From positions 248,001 through 312,000 of the forward strand of contig CP046177.1 in assembly GCA_014075215.1 (NCBI GenBank): a stretch of DNA of 64,000 nt, written 5' to 3'. The notes under the pieces are model-generated. The model ran no database searches. It saw only the letters and a program-made list of their open reading frames with translations, and was not told where the DNA came from. The DNA comes from Flavobacteriaceae bacterium (lineage in GTDB: Bacteria; Bacteroidota; Bacteroidia; Flavobacteriales; Flavobacteriaceae). Each line of letters opens with the position of its first letter. Position 1 is the stretch's first letter. Below are positions 17,622 to 25,790 of this stretch, one piece after another. A program made the translations under genes and the position numbers.

Positions 17622-17704
17622 ATTAGTAAAAATAATATCTCAACTTTTACTTGTTTTTATCATAGAATACGAGTAATGGGCCTTGTAATTAAAAATAACT
17701 TATT

Positions 17705-18109
17705 ATGAAAATAATTTTAATTCTGATTATTACGGGTCATTATTCATATGTTAATTCACAAAATAATACAGAAATATTAATTATTCCTTCAAAGAGTGTA
17801 GGGAACTATATACTAGGAGAAAAACTTAAACACTCATATAATGAACAGGAATTAGAAATCAAGACTCAAGAAGGTATAATAAAAGAAATCATTGTAAAAT
17901 CTTCAAAATATAGAACAAAAGATGGTTTTGGTGTTGGTACTAAATTTAAGAAAATTAAATCAAGAATGGGAGATACGCAGAAAGAGTTAAAAATGAGTAA
18001 AGACAATGTTTCAATAGGTAAAGTAGTTTATGGTTTATTCTATAAAGGGATTTGGTTTATTGATACAAATAAGGATAATGTTGTTGATGGCATCTGGTTG
18101 GTAGAATAA
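17705..18109 (+). CDS. Small exported protein, unknown; candidate partner of the orphan tip
   Basis: 134 residues with a short hydrophobic N-terminus (IILILIITGHYSYVNS) that looks like a signal peptide, then a beta-rich soluble part containing GFGVGTKFKKIKSRMG and ending DTNKDNVVDGIWLVE. No family is recognised. It sits right after the orphan toxin tip, separated only by the IS. Before the insertion it would have started about 30 bases after the tip's stop, the usual place for an immunity gene. That assignment is inference. Confidence 0.5.
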   Translation: MKIILILIITGHYSYVNSQNNTEILIIPSKSVGNYILGEKLKHSYNEQELEIKTQEGIIKEIIVKSSKYRTKDGFGVGTKFKKIKSRMGDTQKELKMSKDNVSIGKVVYGLFYKGIWFIDTNKDNVVDGIWLVE

Positions 18110-18162
18110 ATTTTGACACTAGTTTGAAAGAGGGGTAATAAGATAAGGGTAAAACAAATTAA

Positions 18163-19106
18163 ATGATTAGCAACACAAACTTATTAGTAGTACTGAAAAG
18201 TATCCTGTTATTGGTAGTATTAAATAGTTTTAGCATACAAGAAAAGACAAGGGTTGCTAATGCACGAATAGAACGAGATTTAAAAAATATTATAAATACT
18301 AAAGAACCAAGAAATTATAAAAACATAGCTTCTTTAAATGTTGTTGCAAGCTATATAAAAAATGAATTAAAGAAAGTTTGTGATGCTGTTTTTTTTCAGG
18401 TGTACAATATTAATGGTAATGAATATAAAAATGTAATTGGGTCTATTGGAACAACTCATTCTACCAGAATAATAATCGGTGCTCATTATGATGTATTTTG
18501 TGAAACACCCGGTGCTGATGATAACGCAAGCGGGGTAGCAGGTTTGTTAGAATTAGCCAGGTTATTAGCTAAAGAAAAATTGAAATACAGAATTGATTTT
18601 GTGGCATATATGCTTGAAGAACCCCCTTTTTTTAGAACAAAGAATATGGATAGTTATAAGCATGCCAAGTATTGTATGATAATCATATTGATGTAAAAGG
18701 AATGATTTGTTTAGAAAGTATTGGGTATTATAGCGATGCAGATCATTCTCAAAGATTTCCTTTAAAAGAAATGGAGTCAATGTATGGAACAAAAGGGAAC
18801 TTCATTGCTGTTGTTCAAAATGATAAAAATGAGAAATTTAGTTCTCAAATTGCCAATTTATTGCTCAATCAAAATTTAACAGAAACTGAGCTTTTAAAAT
18901 CAAATGCTTCTATATCGGGGGTTGATTTTTCCGATCATCTAAATTATTGGAAATTCAATTATGAAGCTGTCATGATTACCAATACAGCTTTTTACAGAAA
19001 CAAAAATTATCACACGGATAAAGATCTTCTTAAAACGCTCGATTTGAAAAAATTAAATTTAGTTATTTTACAGTTATATAATGCAATAGTAAAATTAAAT
19101 GAATGA
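18163..19106 (+). pseudogene. M28-family metallopeptidase, frameshifted
   Basis: The first part (to about 18670) contains the M28 zinc-ligand motifs GAHYDV and GADDNASGVAGLLELA and the acidic pair in YMLEEPP. The reading then continues one frame over with LYDNHIDVKGMICLESIGYYSD, the usual next segment, and FSDHLNYW near the end. Adding one base near 18672 restores a single 315-residue aminopeptidase-like protein with an N-terminal signal, so a 1-base deletion is likely. It is either a recent pseudogene or a sequencing error. Family role: exported zinc exopeptidase. Confidence 0.75.
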
Positions 19107-19167
19107 GACCTTTGCCAAAATGAATAGTATAAATGCCCCTATAAGTTATAAAATGAAATAATTTTTT

Positions 19168-20125
19168 AGAGGTCAGTAGTTAGTTACATATAATTTCACT
19201 TTGATAAATTTTATCACTCATGACCATTTTAGTTATTAAGTTATTGAATATTGTGTTTTTGTTTTGCGAGCGATTAATTCTAAAACAAAACTCATTAAAG
19301 TATCGGTTTAGATTAAACTCACTTACCCAAGAATAAGTTGTCCTAATCCATGATTTTATTTGATGAATCATCGTATGTAAGGCTTTAAAGTTTAATCCTT
19401 TGTCGCTATCAATCTGGGTAATGTTATAGGCTTTTGCAATAGGCCTGTAGCCTTTCCATTTGTGAGTGATTACTTGAGCCTTTCTATCAATATGCTTAAT
19501 GAACATATATTGCAACGATTGTGCAGAAAAATCTTTGATGTTTAAAGCATACATACGCTTTACTTTGCCCTGGTCTGTGAACTCAACAGCAGTAATAGCC
19601 TTCTTTTTCTTAGCATCATAACTACGACCTATCTTGTTTTGCTCATAACCACCCAACACAAATTCATCAACCTGTACATTACCATCCATAGGGTTATTTT
19701 CACTAGAAGCCATAGCTTCTCTTACTTTAAGCATAAACAATCGTGCTGTCTTTTCTGTAATACCATAGCGTACACCCATTTGTGTAGCTGATAAACTCTT
19801 GGTGGTAGTTGCCATTTCAAAACAGATAAAAAAGGCTTTTCGTACACCAAATCGCACTCTGTGAAAAATGGTGTTAGCCGTTGGGCTTTCTGTATCACCA
19901 CATTTATTGCATGTTCTTGAAAAGTTCTTACGTACTTGGTAACTGGTATTACCACATTTACGACATACATAACCCTCTTTCCACTTGATTTGACCTAGAT
20001 ATGCTTTGCAATCTACATCTGTTTTAAAGCGTTCAGCGAACTCTAAAAGGTTTTGACCCTTGAAAATTTCCATAAAATCCCTATTTTTATTGACATACAA
20101 GTTATGAAATTATCTACTGACCTCT
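19168..20125 (-). mobile_element. IS1595-family insertion sequence (958 bp)
   Basis: Terminal inverted repeats begin AGAGGTCAGTAG at both ends. The element is flanked by direct repeats of ATAATTTTTT (19158-19167 and 20126-20135), the expected target duplication. It encodes a complete transposase, so the copy looks intact. It inserted between the M28 gene and a small gene without breaking either. Confidence 0.9.
19180..20100 (-). CDS. IS1595-family (ISXO2-like) transposase
   Basis: 306 residues. An N-terminal zinc ribbon with two CxxC pairs (CRKCGN and CNKCGD, residues 45-70) is followed by a helix-turn-helix segment (SATQMGVRYGITEKTARLF). The ISXO2-type DDE/DDN catalytic domain follows, with VQVDEFVLGGYE and THKWKGYRPI. 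Length is normal. The start may instead be the Met ten codons in (MEIFKGQNLLEF). Confidence 0.93.
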   Translation of the reverse strand: MYVNKNRDFMEIFKGQNLLEFAERFKTDVDCKAYLGQIKWKEGYVCRKCGNTSYQVRKNFSRTCNKCGDTESPTANTIFHRVRFGVRKAFFICFEMATTTKSLSATQMGVRYGITEKTARLFMLKVREAMASSENNPMDGNVQVDEFVLGGYEQNKIGRSYDAKKKKAITAVEFTDQGKVKRMYALNIKDFSAQSLQYMFIKHIDRKAQVITHKWKGYRPIAKAYNITQIDSDKGLNFKALHTMIHQIKSWIRTTYSWVSEFNLNRYFNEFCFRINRSQNKNTIFNNLITKMVMSDKIYQSEIICN

Positions 20126-20143
20126 ATAATTTTTTATAATTCT

Positions 20144-20335
20144 ATGAAAATAAAAGAAACAAATATTCAAAAAATAATTACCCTAAGTAAAAATAACCCC
20201 TCTAATTATATTGTTTTGGAAGATGGTGGAGTAGTGTATAATGGTTATATTTTTAAAGACTATGGGGAATTAGTTGACTACTTTACTTTACACAAAAAAA
20301 CACTATTGTTTATTGATAATTTAAAACCTTTATAA
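20144..20335 (+). CDS. Hypothetical 63-residue protein
   Basis: A small soluble protein with YIVLEDGGVVYNGYIF and a hydrophobic C-terminal stretch. No family is recognised. It starts just after the IS1595 target duplication and ends 7 bases before the RHS fragment, so it may be a leftover immunity or accessory gene of a toxin locus. Confidence 0.4.
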   Translation: MKIKETNIQKIITLSKNNPSNYIVLEDGGVVYNGYIFKDYGELVDYFTLHKKTLLFIDNLKPL

Positions 20336-20342
20336 GTCAGTT

Positions 20343-20978
20343 TTGAAAGTTCCCGGTAAAGGCTGGGAATACATGGTATATGATGCACTGGATCGTCCTG
20401 TTTTGGTACAAGATGCTGTTCAGCGAACCCGTGGCGAGTGGGCTTTTACCAAATACGATGCCTTTGGCAGAGTGGCCTATACGGGAATTTTTTCACATCC
20501 TACTCCGGGCAGAGTATTTTGGCAAAACTATGCCAGCTCCGTAAATCACCAATACGAAGTGCGGGTAAATCCGGGAGTGGTAAGAAGAGGTACGCTGATC
20601 TACTATACCAGCAGGGCATTTCCTAACGATTTTAAGCAAATCAACACCATCTACTATTATGATGACTATGCTTTTGATAGGGCCGGACTTTCTGTGCCTA
20701 CTACGGTATATGGCATCGCTACCACTACCAATGTAAAAAGTATGGCTACGGGTGTCAAAGAGCGGGTATTGATAGCCGGGACAGAAAAATGGATCACCGT
20801 CTTTACCGGATATGACGATAAGGCAAGGCCCGTATATACGGCAAACAAAAACGAATACCTGAACACTACGGACACCGGGAGGTCTAAGCTGGATTTTAGC
20901 GGTAGGGTACTGGAAACCACGCTGCATCATACCTCCAATACTACGGTGAGCATTGTAGAGAGTTTTACTTATGACCAC
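20343..20978 (+). pseudogene. RHS/YD-repeat protein fragment
   Basis: The sequence encodes typical Flavobacteria RHS core repeats (KGWEYMVYDALDRPVLVQD, FTKYDAFGRVAYTG) and ends in YDHA exactly where IS110 copy 2 begins. There is no upstream RHS and no proper start (TTG at 20343), and the C-terminal core and toxin tip are absent. This is about 210 residues from the middle of what would be a very large protein. Base composition is visibly more GC-rich than the surrounding genes. Confidence 0.85.
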
Positions 20979-21102
20979 GCCTTTAGATTAGCAAATAGAA
21001 ATAATTACTTAAAATAAAAACATAATAGTTATGATGAAATTTCTTTTTTTGCTTCTTTTTTTCTTTGTTAATAACTCTTATTTTGTTGATAACCAAAAAC
21101 AC

Positions 21103-21242
21103 AAAAGAACGGAGTGAACTTTAGCGGCCAGCTAGCTTTTTAGAGCCATCCCCCGTATTAGTCTCCGTTCTTTTTAAAAGTTACTTAGAACCATATAGAA
21201 TTTCAGTTTCTGCCCTTATTAAAGGTCTTAGTTTAAGTAACT
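21103..21242 (+). ncRNA. Predicted IS110 bridge RNA, copy 2
   Basis: Identical to the copy 1 RNA. In this copy the right flank GGGGGAT is the reverse complement of ATCCCCC in the loop of hairpin I, the best guide-like match among the copies. Confidence 0.6.
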
Positions 21243-21267
21243 ATTATTAATATCTAATTACAAAATT

Positions 21268-22263
21268 ATGAAAACAAATGAAATTATCGGAATCGATGTC
21301 AGTAAATTATTAATTGATGTTTGTATCTATTCTAAACAAATTGTTCAACAGTTTGAGAACAGTAAATCTGGATTTAAATTAATGCTAAAGTGGAGTTTTA
21401 AAAATTCGTCTTTCTCTAAAGAAGAAACCATGTTTGTATTTGAACATACAGGAATGTACTCTCATTTATTATCTGTGTCTTTAACTGAACAAAAATTATC
21501 TTTTTTCATAGCTTCTGGTTTAGAAATTAAAAGATCTATTGGTATTGCTCGTGGAAAGGATGACCAAATTGATGCCAAACGCATTGCTCTATATGGGTAT
21601 CGATTAAAAGAAGAACTTAAACCCAGTAAGCTACCTAAAAGAAGTATATTACAACTAAAAAGTCTCTTATCTTTAAGGACAAAACTTAACAAACAAAGAG
21701 CTGGTTTTAAAGTTACTTTGAAAGAACAAAAAAGAATTTATAAAGCAAAAGAGTATAAAATAATCTTTGACGTTCAACAAAAAATGATTGCAGAACTAAC
21801 CAAACAAATACACAAGATTAATACTCAAATGCAAGCTATTATTGACCAAAATATAATGTTAAAAGAAACCTATAAACTTGTTACTAGTGTTAAAGGTATA
21901 GGAATGCAAACTGCTATAATGATGATTGTGTTTACTGACAATTTTTCAAAATTTGAAAACTGGAGAAAGTTTGCCTCTTATTGTGGTGTTGCTCCTTTTC
22001 CTTACCAATCTGGAACTAGTATTAAAGGACGTACAAAAGTCTCTCATTTGGCTAATAAAAAATTGAAAGCAATTATTAATATGTGCGCTATTTCTGCTAT
22101 ACAACATAACCCAGAAATGAAATTATACTATCATAAAAGAATAAAACAAGGCAAAAGTAAAATGAGTACCGTTAACATTATTAGAAACAAATTAATAGCA
22201 AGAGTGTTTGCCGTTGTCAAACGACAAACACCCTATGTAGATACTTTTAAATTTGCTGCATAA
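21268..22263 (+). CDS. IS110-family transposase, copy 2
   Basis: Protein identical to copy 1 (DEDD domain plus Tnp20 domain). After its TAA the same frame stays open across the right end into the truncated XRE gene, so occasional stop readthrough would make a fusion. There is no evidence that this happens. Confidence 0.95.
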   Translation: MKTNEIIGIDVSKLLIDVCIYSKQIVQQFENSKSGFKLMLKWSFKNSSFSKEETMFVFEHTGMYSHLLSVSLTEQKLSFFIASGLEIKRSIGIARGKDDQIDAKRIALYGYRLKEELKPSKLPKRSILQLKSLLSLRTKLNKQRAGFKVTLKEQKRIYKAKEYKIIFDVQQKMIAELTKQIHKINTQMQAIIDQNIMLKETYKLVTSVKGIGMQTAIMMIVFTDNFSKFENWRKFASYCGVAPFPYQSGTSIKGRTKVSHLANKKLKAIINMCAISAIQHNPEMKLYYHKRIKQGKSKMSTVNIIRNKLIARVFAVVKRQTPYVDTFKFAA

Positions 22264-22312
22264 ATTAGTAAAAATAATATCTCAACTTTTACTTGTTTTT
22301 ATCATAGAATAC

Positions 22313-22641
22313 AGGGGGATTTTGGAAGTGTTGTTGTAGAACTTAGAAAAAAGCAGGGTATATCTCAAACTGATTTAGCCTCTAGGTTGGGTATTCATAA
22401 AAACGTACTTGGTAGATACGAACGTAACGAGGTTTTCCCATCCATTGAGATAGCTCGTAAGATTGCCGATATTCTCGATGTAAGTTTAGATTACTTAACA
22501 GGCAAAGCAGATGTACAAATGGATAAAAACACTCGTAAGCGCATCTTAGAAGTATCGAAGTTTGAAGAAATTGACAGAGAACATATTTTCTCCGTGATTG
22601 ATGCTTTTATTGCTAAACGTAAGATTCAGTCTATTTTATAA
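22313..22641 (+). pseudogene. XRE-family regulator truncated at its 5' end by IS110
   Basis: From the IS110 right end the frame reads GDFGSVVVELRKKQGISQ and then a complete XRE helix-turn-helix (TDLASRLGIHKNVLGRYERN) and a dimerisation tail ending KRKIQSIL. The normal ATG is missing and only in-frame TTG codons (for example 22387) are available, which would cut the helix-turn-helix. It is therefore most likely a 5'-truncated gene. A terminator follows. Confidence 0.7.
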
Positions 22642-22647
22642 TAAAAA

Positions 22648-22669
22648 GCCACAACATTTCTGCTGTGGC
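22648..22669 (+). terminator. Terminator after the XRE fragment
   Basis: GCCACA pairs with TGTGGC around an 11-base loop, preceded by an A run and followed by CTTTCT. It lies between convergent genes. Confidence 0.55.
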
Positions 22670-22692
22670 CTTTCTGCTATGAAAAAGAAAAA

Positions 22693-23484
22693 TTATTTTC
22701 TTATATACTCTTTACCATCCCAAAGTAACTTATTCTTATTAAGAATTTTTACATAATCATCGTCCAATCTTTTATAACTTAAAAACCCATAACTTAATTC
22801 AGGGATATCAATCTTAAAAACATTAGATTTTCCATTTTTAACATCATAAGGCAAAGTATATACATATCTTGCCTCGAGCTTTTTTATAGAAATATCACTT
22901 TTTACTAATATTTCAATTTCAAGTTTATCAATATTTACATTCTCCTTTCGTGATAAAACTATTAAATTACTATTGTATCTTTTACCAAGCATAGAGCTAT
23001 CAAAATTGATGTCATTAGAAGATATTGAGACTGTATACTCTATTTCTCCCACTCTTTTACTTTGTTGTTTGTAAAAATTCTCAATAGGATTATTAATAAT
23101 AATAGTTATAGAATCACTTTGAGGTTTAAGTTCCTCGATTACATCCATATTGAGGTAATACGAATCATATATATTTGAGGCATCTCCTAATTCTTCTGGG
23201 GTGGATAATATTAATAATGGTAACTTTTTATCTATTTCCCATTTCCCATAAGCAAGGGTATCACAACAATTATAAGGAGGTAAGTGTTCTTGTTTATACG
23301 TATCTATTAATACAAAAGAGTTTTCTTTTAAGAATAACTTTATTCCTTTATCGCCTTTTTGTTCATATTCTCCTTTTATTTCACTTTTAGATATAATATC
23401 ATATTTACTAGCACATGAGTTTAAAATAATAGCTAATACTACAACAAATAAAGAAGTGTAAAAATTTGATTTGTAATTTTCCAT
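22693..23484 (-). CDS. Lipoprotein, candidate immunity to the RHS metallopeptidase toxin
   Basis: 263 residues with a lipoprotein signal (lipobox LNSC). The mature part is a beta-rich domain with alternating polar segments and no recognised family. It starts 3 bases after the RHS toxin stop on the same strand, so the two are one transcript. Toxin-then-lipoprotein order is the common arrangement for periplasm-acting RHS effectors in Bacteroidota, so immunity is the likeliest job, by inference. Confidence 0.55.
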   Translation of the reverse strand: MENYKSNFYTSLFVVVLAIILNSCASKYDIISKSEIKGEYEQKGDKGIKLFLKENSFVLIDTYKQEHLPPYNCCDTLAYGKWEIDKKLPLLILSTPEELGDASNIYDSYYLNMDVIEELKPQSDSITIIINNPIENFYKQQSKRVGEIEYTVSISSNDINFDSSMLGKRYNSNLIVLSRKENVNIDKLEIEILVKSDISIKKLEARYVYTLPYDVKNGKSNVFKIDIPELSYGFLSYKRLDDDYVKILNKNKLLWDGKEYIRK

Positions 23485-23487
23485 AAT

Positions 23488-24495
23488 CTAATTTTTATTT
23501 TGTTTTTTCTGTTTCTTACTGTTTTTTATACGCTTTTGTTTTTGTTTCCAAATACGATTGATTATAGGGTAAACCAATGTACCATCATCTTTTCTTAAGT
23601 TTCCGATATACTTTAAATCTATACCACTCATATTGCTAACCGAACCAGGTAAAGAACTTGGTTCATAACCATACTGTGCTCTATATCCTAAGATTTCATC
23701 TTTAAGACCATTTCCTGAAACAGGTTTTAGTAGATTCTGAGAATTAAATTTTAATCCATTTCTAGATTTTAAAGCTAGCGCAACATGTTTTATCTCATGA
23801 ACATGTAAAGCATCAGTAGATCCTTGAATACTAATAACCCCATCTTTTCCTTCTTTTACATGATTTGTATCTCCACTATTACTTACTAAATCAAAAACAT
23901 GATCTTTGTCTGCTCCTAATGCAACTACATCTGATATAGTCCCTTTAAGGCTTTCTGTACGAGATGTTAAGCCATCTATCCTTTTCTTTAATTTAGCTTT
24001 TTTCTTATCGCTTAAATCTCCATTATCAAGTTTATATTGAAGTTTTGCTATCTTTCCTGTTACACTTTTTAACCTGTTTTTAACCTTTTCAATAAACCTG
24101 TCTGCTTCCTCTTGGTCTTTCCATATCATTCCATCAGGGTCAACAAATTTTACAGGATTGTTTTTAACGTAATGATAAGGGCTAAATTGTCTTTGACTAA
24201 TTTCAGCAAGTGGGTCTATCTGCATAAATCTACCTAAGTCTGCTTGATAGTTTCTGGCTTCGTAATCATATAGGTTCAGTCCTAAATCTTCATCTATCTC
24301 CTTGCCATTATACTTAAACTTCTGTGCAACACTATTTCCATTGGAAGAAACAACATTATTATACCCTTTGTGTTTGAGTCCAAAGAGGAAATAACTACGT
24401 GCTTTTAAAACACTTTTTTTTGAGGTTAGTACTTTTTTAGAACTAATTAATTTTGGTTCAGTACTTTGATGATATGTTAATTTTAAACAGCCCAA
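23488..24495 (-). CDS. RHS-associated tip with HExxH metallopeptidase-type toxin domain
   Basis: 335 residues beginning MGCLKL, from a TTG codon. It has the C-terminal part of an RHS core (LFGLKHKGYNN, YNGKEIDEDLGLNLYDYEAR, FMQIDPLAE, KNNPVKFVDPDG, about residues 35-122), then a coiled-coil-like linker (125-190) and a toxin domain. The toxin domain carries HEIKH (residues 233-237), an exact HExxH zinc motif, with E267 in DEILGYRAQYGYE as a possible third ligand. The first 48 residues are shared, base for base, with the second RHS tip at 28115. Predicted peptidase toxin; the true start may be ATG-less, making it a silent cassette. Confidence 0.75.
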   Translation of the reverse strand: MGCLKLTYHQSTEPKLISSKKVLTSKKSVLKARSYFLFGLKHKGYNNVVSSNGNSVAQKFKYNGKEIDEDLGLNLYDYEARNYQADLGRFMQIDPLAEISQRQFSPYHYVKNNPVKFVDPDGMIWKDQEEADRFIEKVKNRLKSVTGKIAKLQYKLDNGDLSDKKKAKLKKRIDGLTSRTESLKGTISDVVALGADKDHVFDLVSNSGDTNHVKEGKDGVISIQGSTDALHVHEIKHVALALKSRNGLKFNSQNLLKPVSGNGLKDEILGYRAQYGYEPSSLPGSVSNMSGIDLKYIGNLRKDDGTLVYPIINRIWKQKQKRIKNSKKQKKQNKN

Positions 24496-24731
24496 ATTTT
24501 TTAAAACCTTTTTGTAAAAAGAATTGTTTCAAAACTACAAAAAAAATATCGTAAGAGAAAAAAAAGGAAACGACCAAAAAAACCGCTTTAAAAAGACCAA
24601 AAACAAACTAAAAAAACATCTGAAAAAAGCCCCACCGCAAAGCGGTAAAAAAACCCAATCGCCTTTGGCGGAAAAGCCACAAAAAAACACGCCGTTAGGC
24701 GTGTTAAAAGCAATATATAAGCAAAGTGAAG

Positions 24732-24986
24732 CTAATGATTAAATTCTTCGTTTAAACGGTAGGTTTTCATTCCCCAGTGGTCTGTTCCTATGCAAATCAC
24801 AGCTTTGTATTGTATCAGCCGATGCAGTACCTTATTGATTAGTTTTTTGCTATGTACGGTATCATAAGCAACCTGCTCGGAAGTAAAATAATCTTGGTCG
24901 TAAAAATCCAGTAACTCGCCGTAAAGTTCCCAAATGATTTGACGGTTCTTAAAATCGTTAAAAGTATCTTGGCACAGTGTTTTCAT
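24732..24986 (-). CDS. Small winged-helix-like protein, left-arm copy
   Basis: 84 residues; YFTSEQVAYDTVHSKKLIN and KVLHRLIQYKAVICIG look like a helix-turn-helix plus wing, a typical small DNA-binding fold. It overlaps the larger upstream gene by 4 bases (ATGA), so the two are translationally coupled. An identical copy is at 27625-27879. Function unknown; a replication or control protein of the repeat element is possible. Confidence 0.55.
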   Translation of the reverse strand: MKTLCQDTFNDFKNRQIIWELYGELLDFYDQDYFTSEQVAYDTVHSKKLINKVLHRLIQYKAVICIGTDHWGMKTYRLNEEFNH

Positions 24987-25693
24987 TTTACATCGGTTTT
25001 TACTATTTGATAGCGATAATGAACTCCTATTTTACGGCAACGTTTTATTTTGTGTTCGCCTTTAAATTGGTTTAAAAACTGGTTTACAGTACTGCGGTCT
25101 ATGATTGTTTTGGCAAAAAGTTCTTTCGTTTCAAAAGGTTCAGTAGGAAAATATTTGAGTATTAATATCCATACCTGCTCCTTTTGGTTTATGCGTTTCT
25201 TTTTGGGTCTAGCATCCTGTAATTTAAAGAGTTTAAAAGCGGTTAAAAAATCTTCATCATCGGTTTGTAAAACATCGTTTATCAGTTCAGCTCGGTTGGT
25301 ACTTCGTATCAAAGCAAAGGTTTTAACCCAATCTAAAAACAACAAAGCGTGTTTTTTGTGATAGGTGCTAAAAATTGCGTTTACGTAGTCCGTATTGTGA
25401 AACACTACTTTGGTGTTTTCCAGTTCCTCAAACAAAAGCGGAACGGTCTGTAAAAAATCATTTTCTACTACTTTACGCAATTTAAAAACGGCTTTTTCTG
25501 TGATTTTTGTAAAATCAAAATTAGCTTCACGTATGCGTGTGTGCGTGTGAGGATTTTGGTTTTGCTGTCCTCCTACTGTTAATCCCTTGTAATTACTAGG
25601 TTTTTCAGTAGGAAATGGGCTTTTGGCTAACTGACCGACCGAAAGTGAAAAAGGGAGGGCATTTTGCGGAGTTTCTAGCTTTACATTTTTCAT
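24983..25693 (-). CDS. Hypothetical DNA-binding-like protein, left-arm copy
   Basis: 236 residues. The N-terminal 65 residues are low-complexity (Pro, Asn, Gln, Thr). A helical middle follows (TEKAVFKLRKVVENDFLQT), then a C-terminal segment with KKKRINQKEQVWILILKYF and ETKELFAKTIIDRSTVNQFL that looks like a winged helix, then a basic tail. No family is recognised. It faces away from the 1030-bp cassette, so its promoter probably lies at the cassette end. Identical copy at 26918-27628. Confidence 0.5.
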   Translation of the reverse strand: MKNVKLETPQNALPFSLSVGQLAKSPFPTEKPSNYKGLTVGGQQNQNPHTHTRIREANFDFTKITEKAVFKLRKVVENDFLQTVPLLFEELENTKVVFHNTDYVNAIFSTYHKKHALLFLDWVKTFALIRSTNRAELINDVLQTDDEDFLTAFKLFKLQDARPKKKRINQKEQVWILILKYFPTEPFETKELFAKTIIDRSTVNQFLNQFKGEHKIKRCRKIGVHYRYQIVKTDVK

Positions 25694-25790
25694 AAAAAAA
25701 GGGTTTTAAAAGATTAAAATTAGGCACTAAATAAGGCAAAAAAGCAAAGCGAAAAAGAAAGAGATATGCACAGAAAAAAAAAGACGACAA

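Larger units (their letters stand above)
16337..17670 (+). mobile_element. IS110-family insertion sequence, copy 1 (1334 bp)
   Basis: Boundaries come from comparing four identical copies. Each starts GCCTTTAGATTAGC and ends ATCATAGAATAC, with different sequence outside. There are no terminal inverted repeats and no clear target duplication, as expected for IS110. The left end is long (289 bases before the transposase) and the right end short (49 bases), the arrangement of IS110-group elements whose bridge RNA is in the left end. Confidence 0.9.
15881..17676 (+). pseudogene. Orphan papain-like toxin tip, interrupted by IS110 copy 1
   Basis: Immediately after the lipoprotein stop, in the same frame, the sequence reads FYTFISLSMTD and continues through IGFYPDPDN, NSLNCTDIGIQ, LPDTTGSWG and GSNPGDLGED. 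It is a paralogue of the last 150 residues of the upstream toxin, beginning inside the HTF motif and lacking a proper start. IS110 copy 1 is inserted at 16336/17671. Joining the flanks gives GIGPE followed by TAA at 17674-17676, a clean restored end. With the IS present the frame instead runs into IS sequence (FRLANRNNYLK). It behaves as a displaced tip cassette. Confidence 0.7.
20979..22312 (+). mobile_element. IS110-family insertion sequence, copy 2 (1334 bp)
   Basis: Same ends and length as copy 1. The left flank is RHS coding sequence and the right flank is the interior of an XRE regulator gene, so the flanks do not rejoin into one gene. This suggests recombination between IS110 copies or a deletion next to the element rather than a simple insertion. 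Confidence 0.9.

Noticed and set aside
24524..24742. 72-codon Lys-rich plus-strand frame as a gene
   Set aside because: It starts at a TTG, lies on an A-rich strand opposite a terminator-like hairpin array, and its mirror copy is equally gene-poor. Probably composition-driven.
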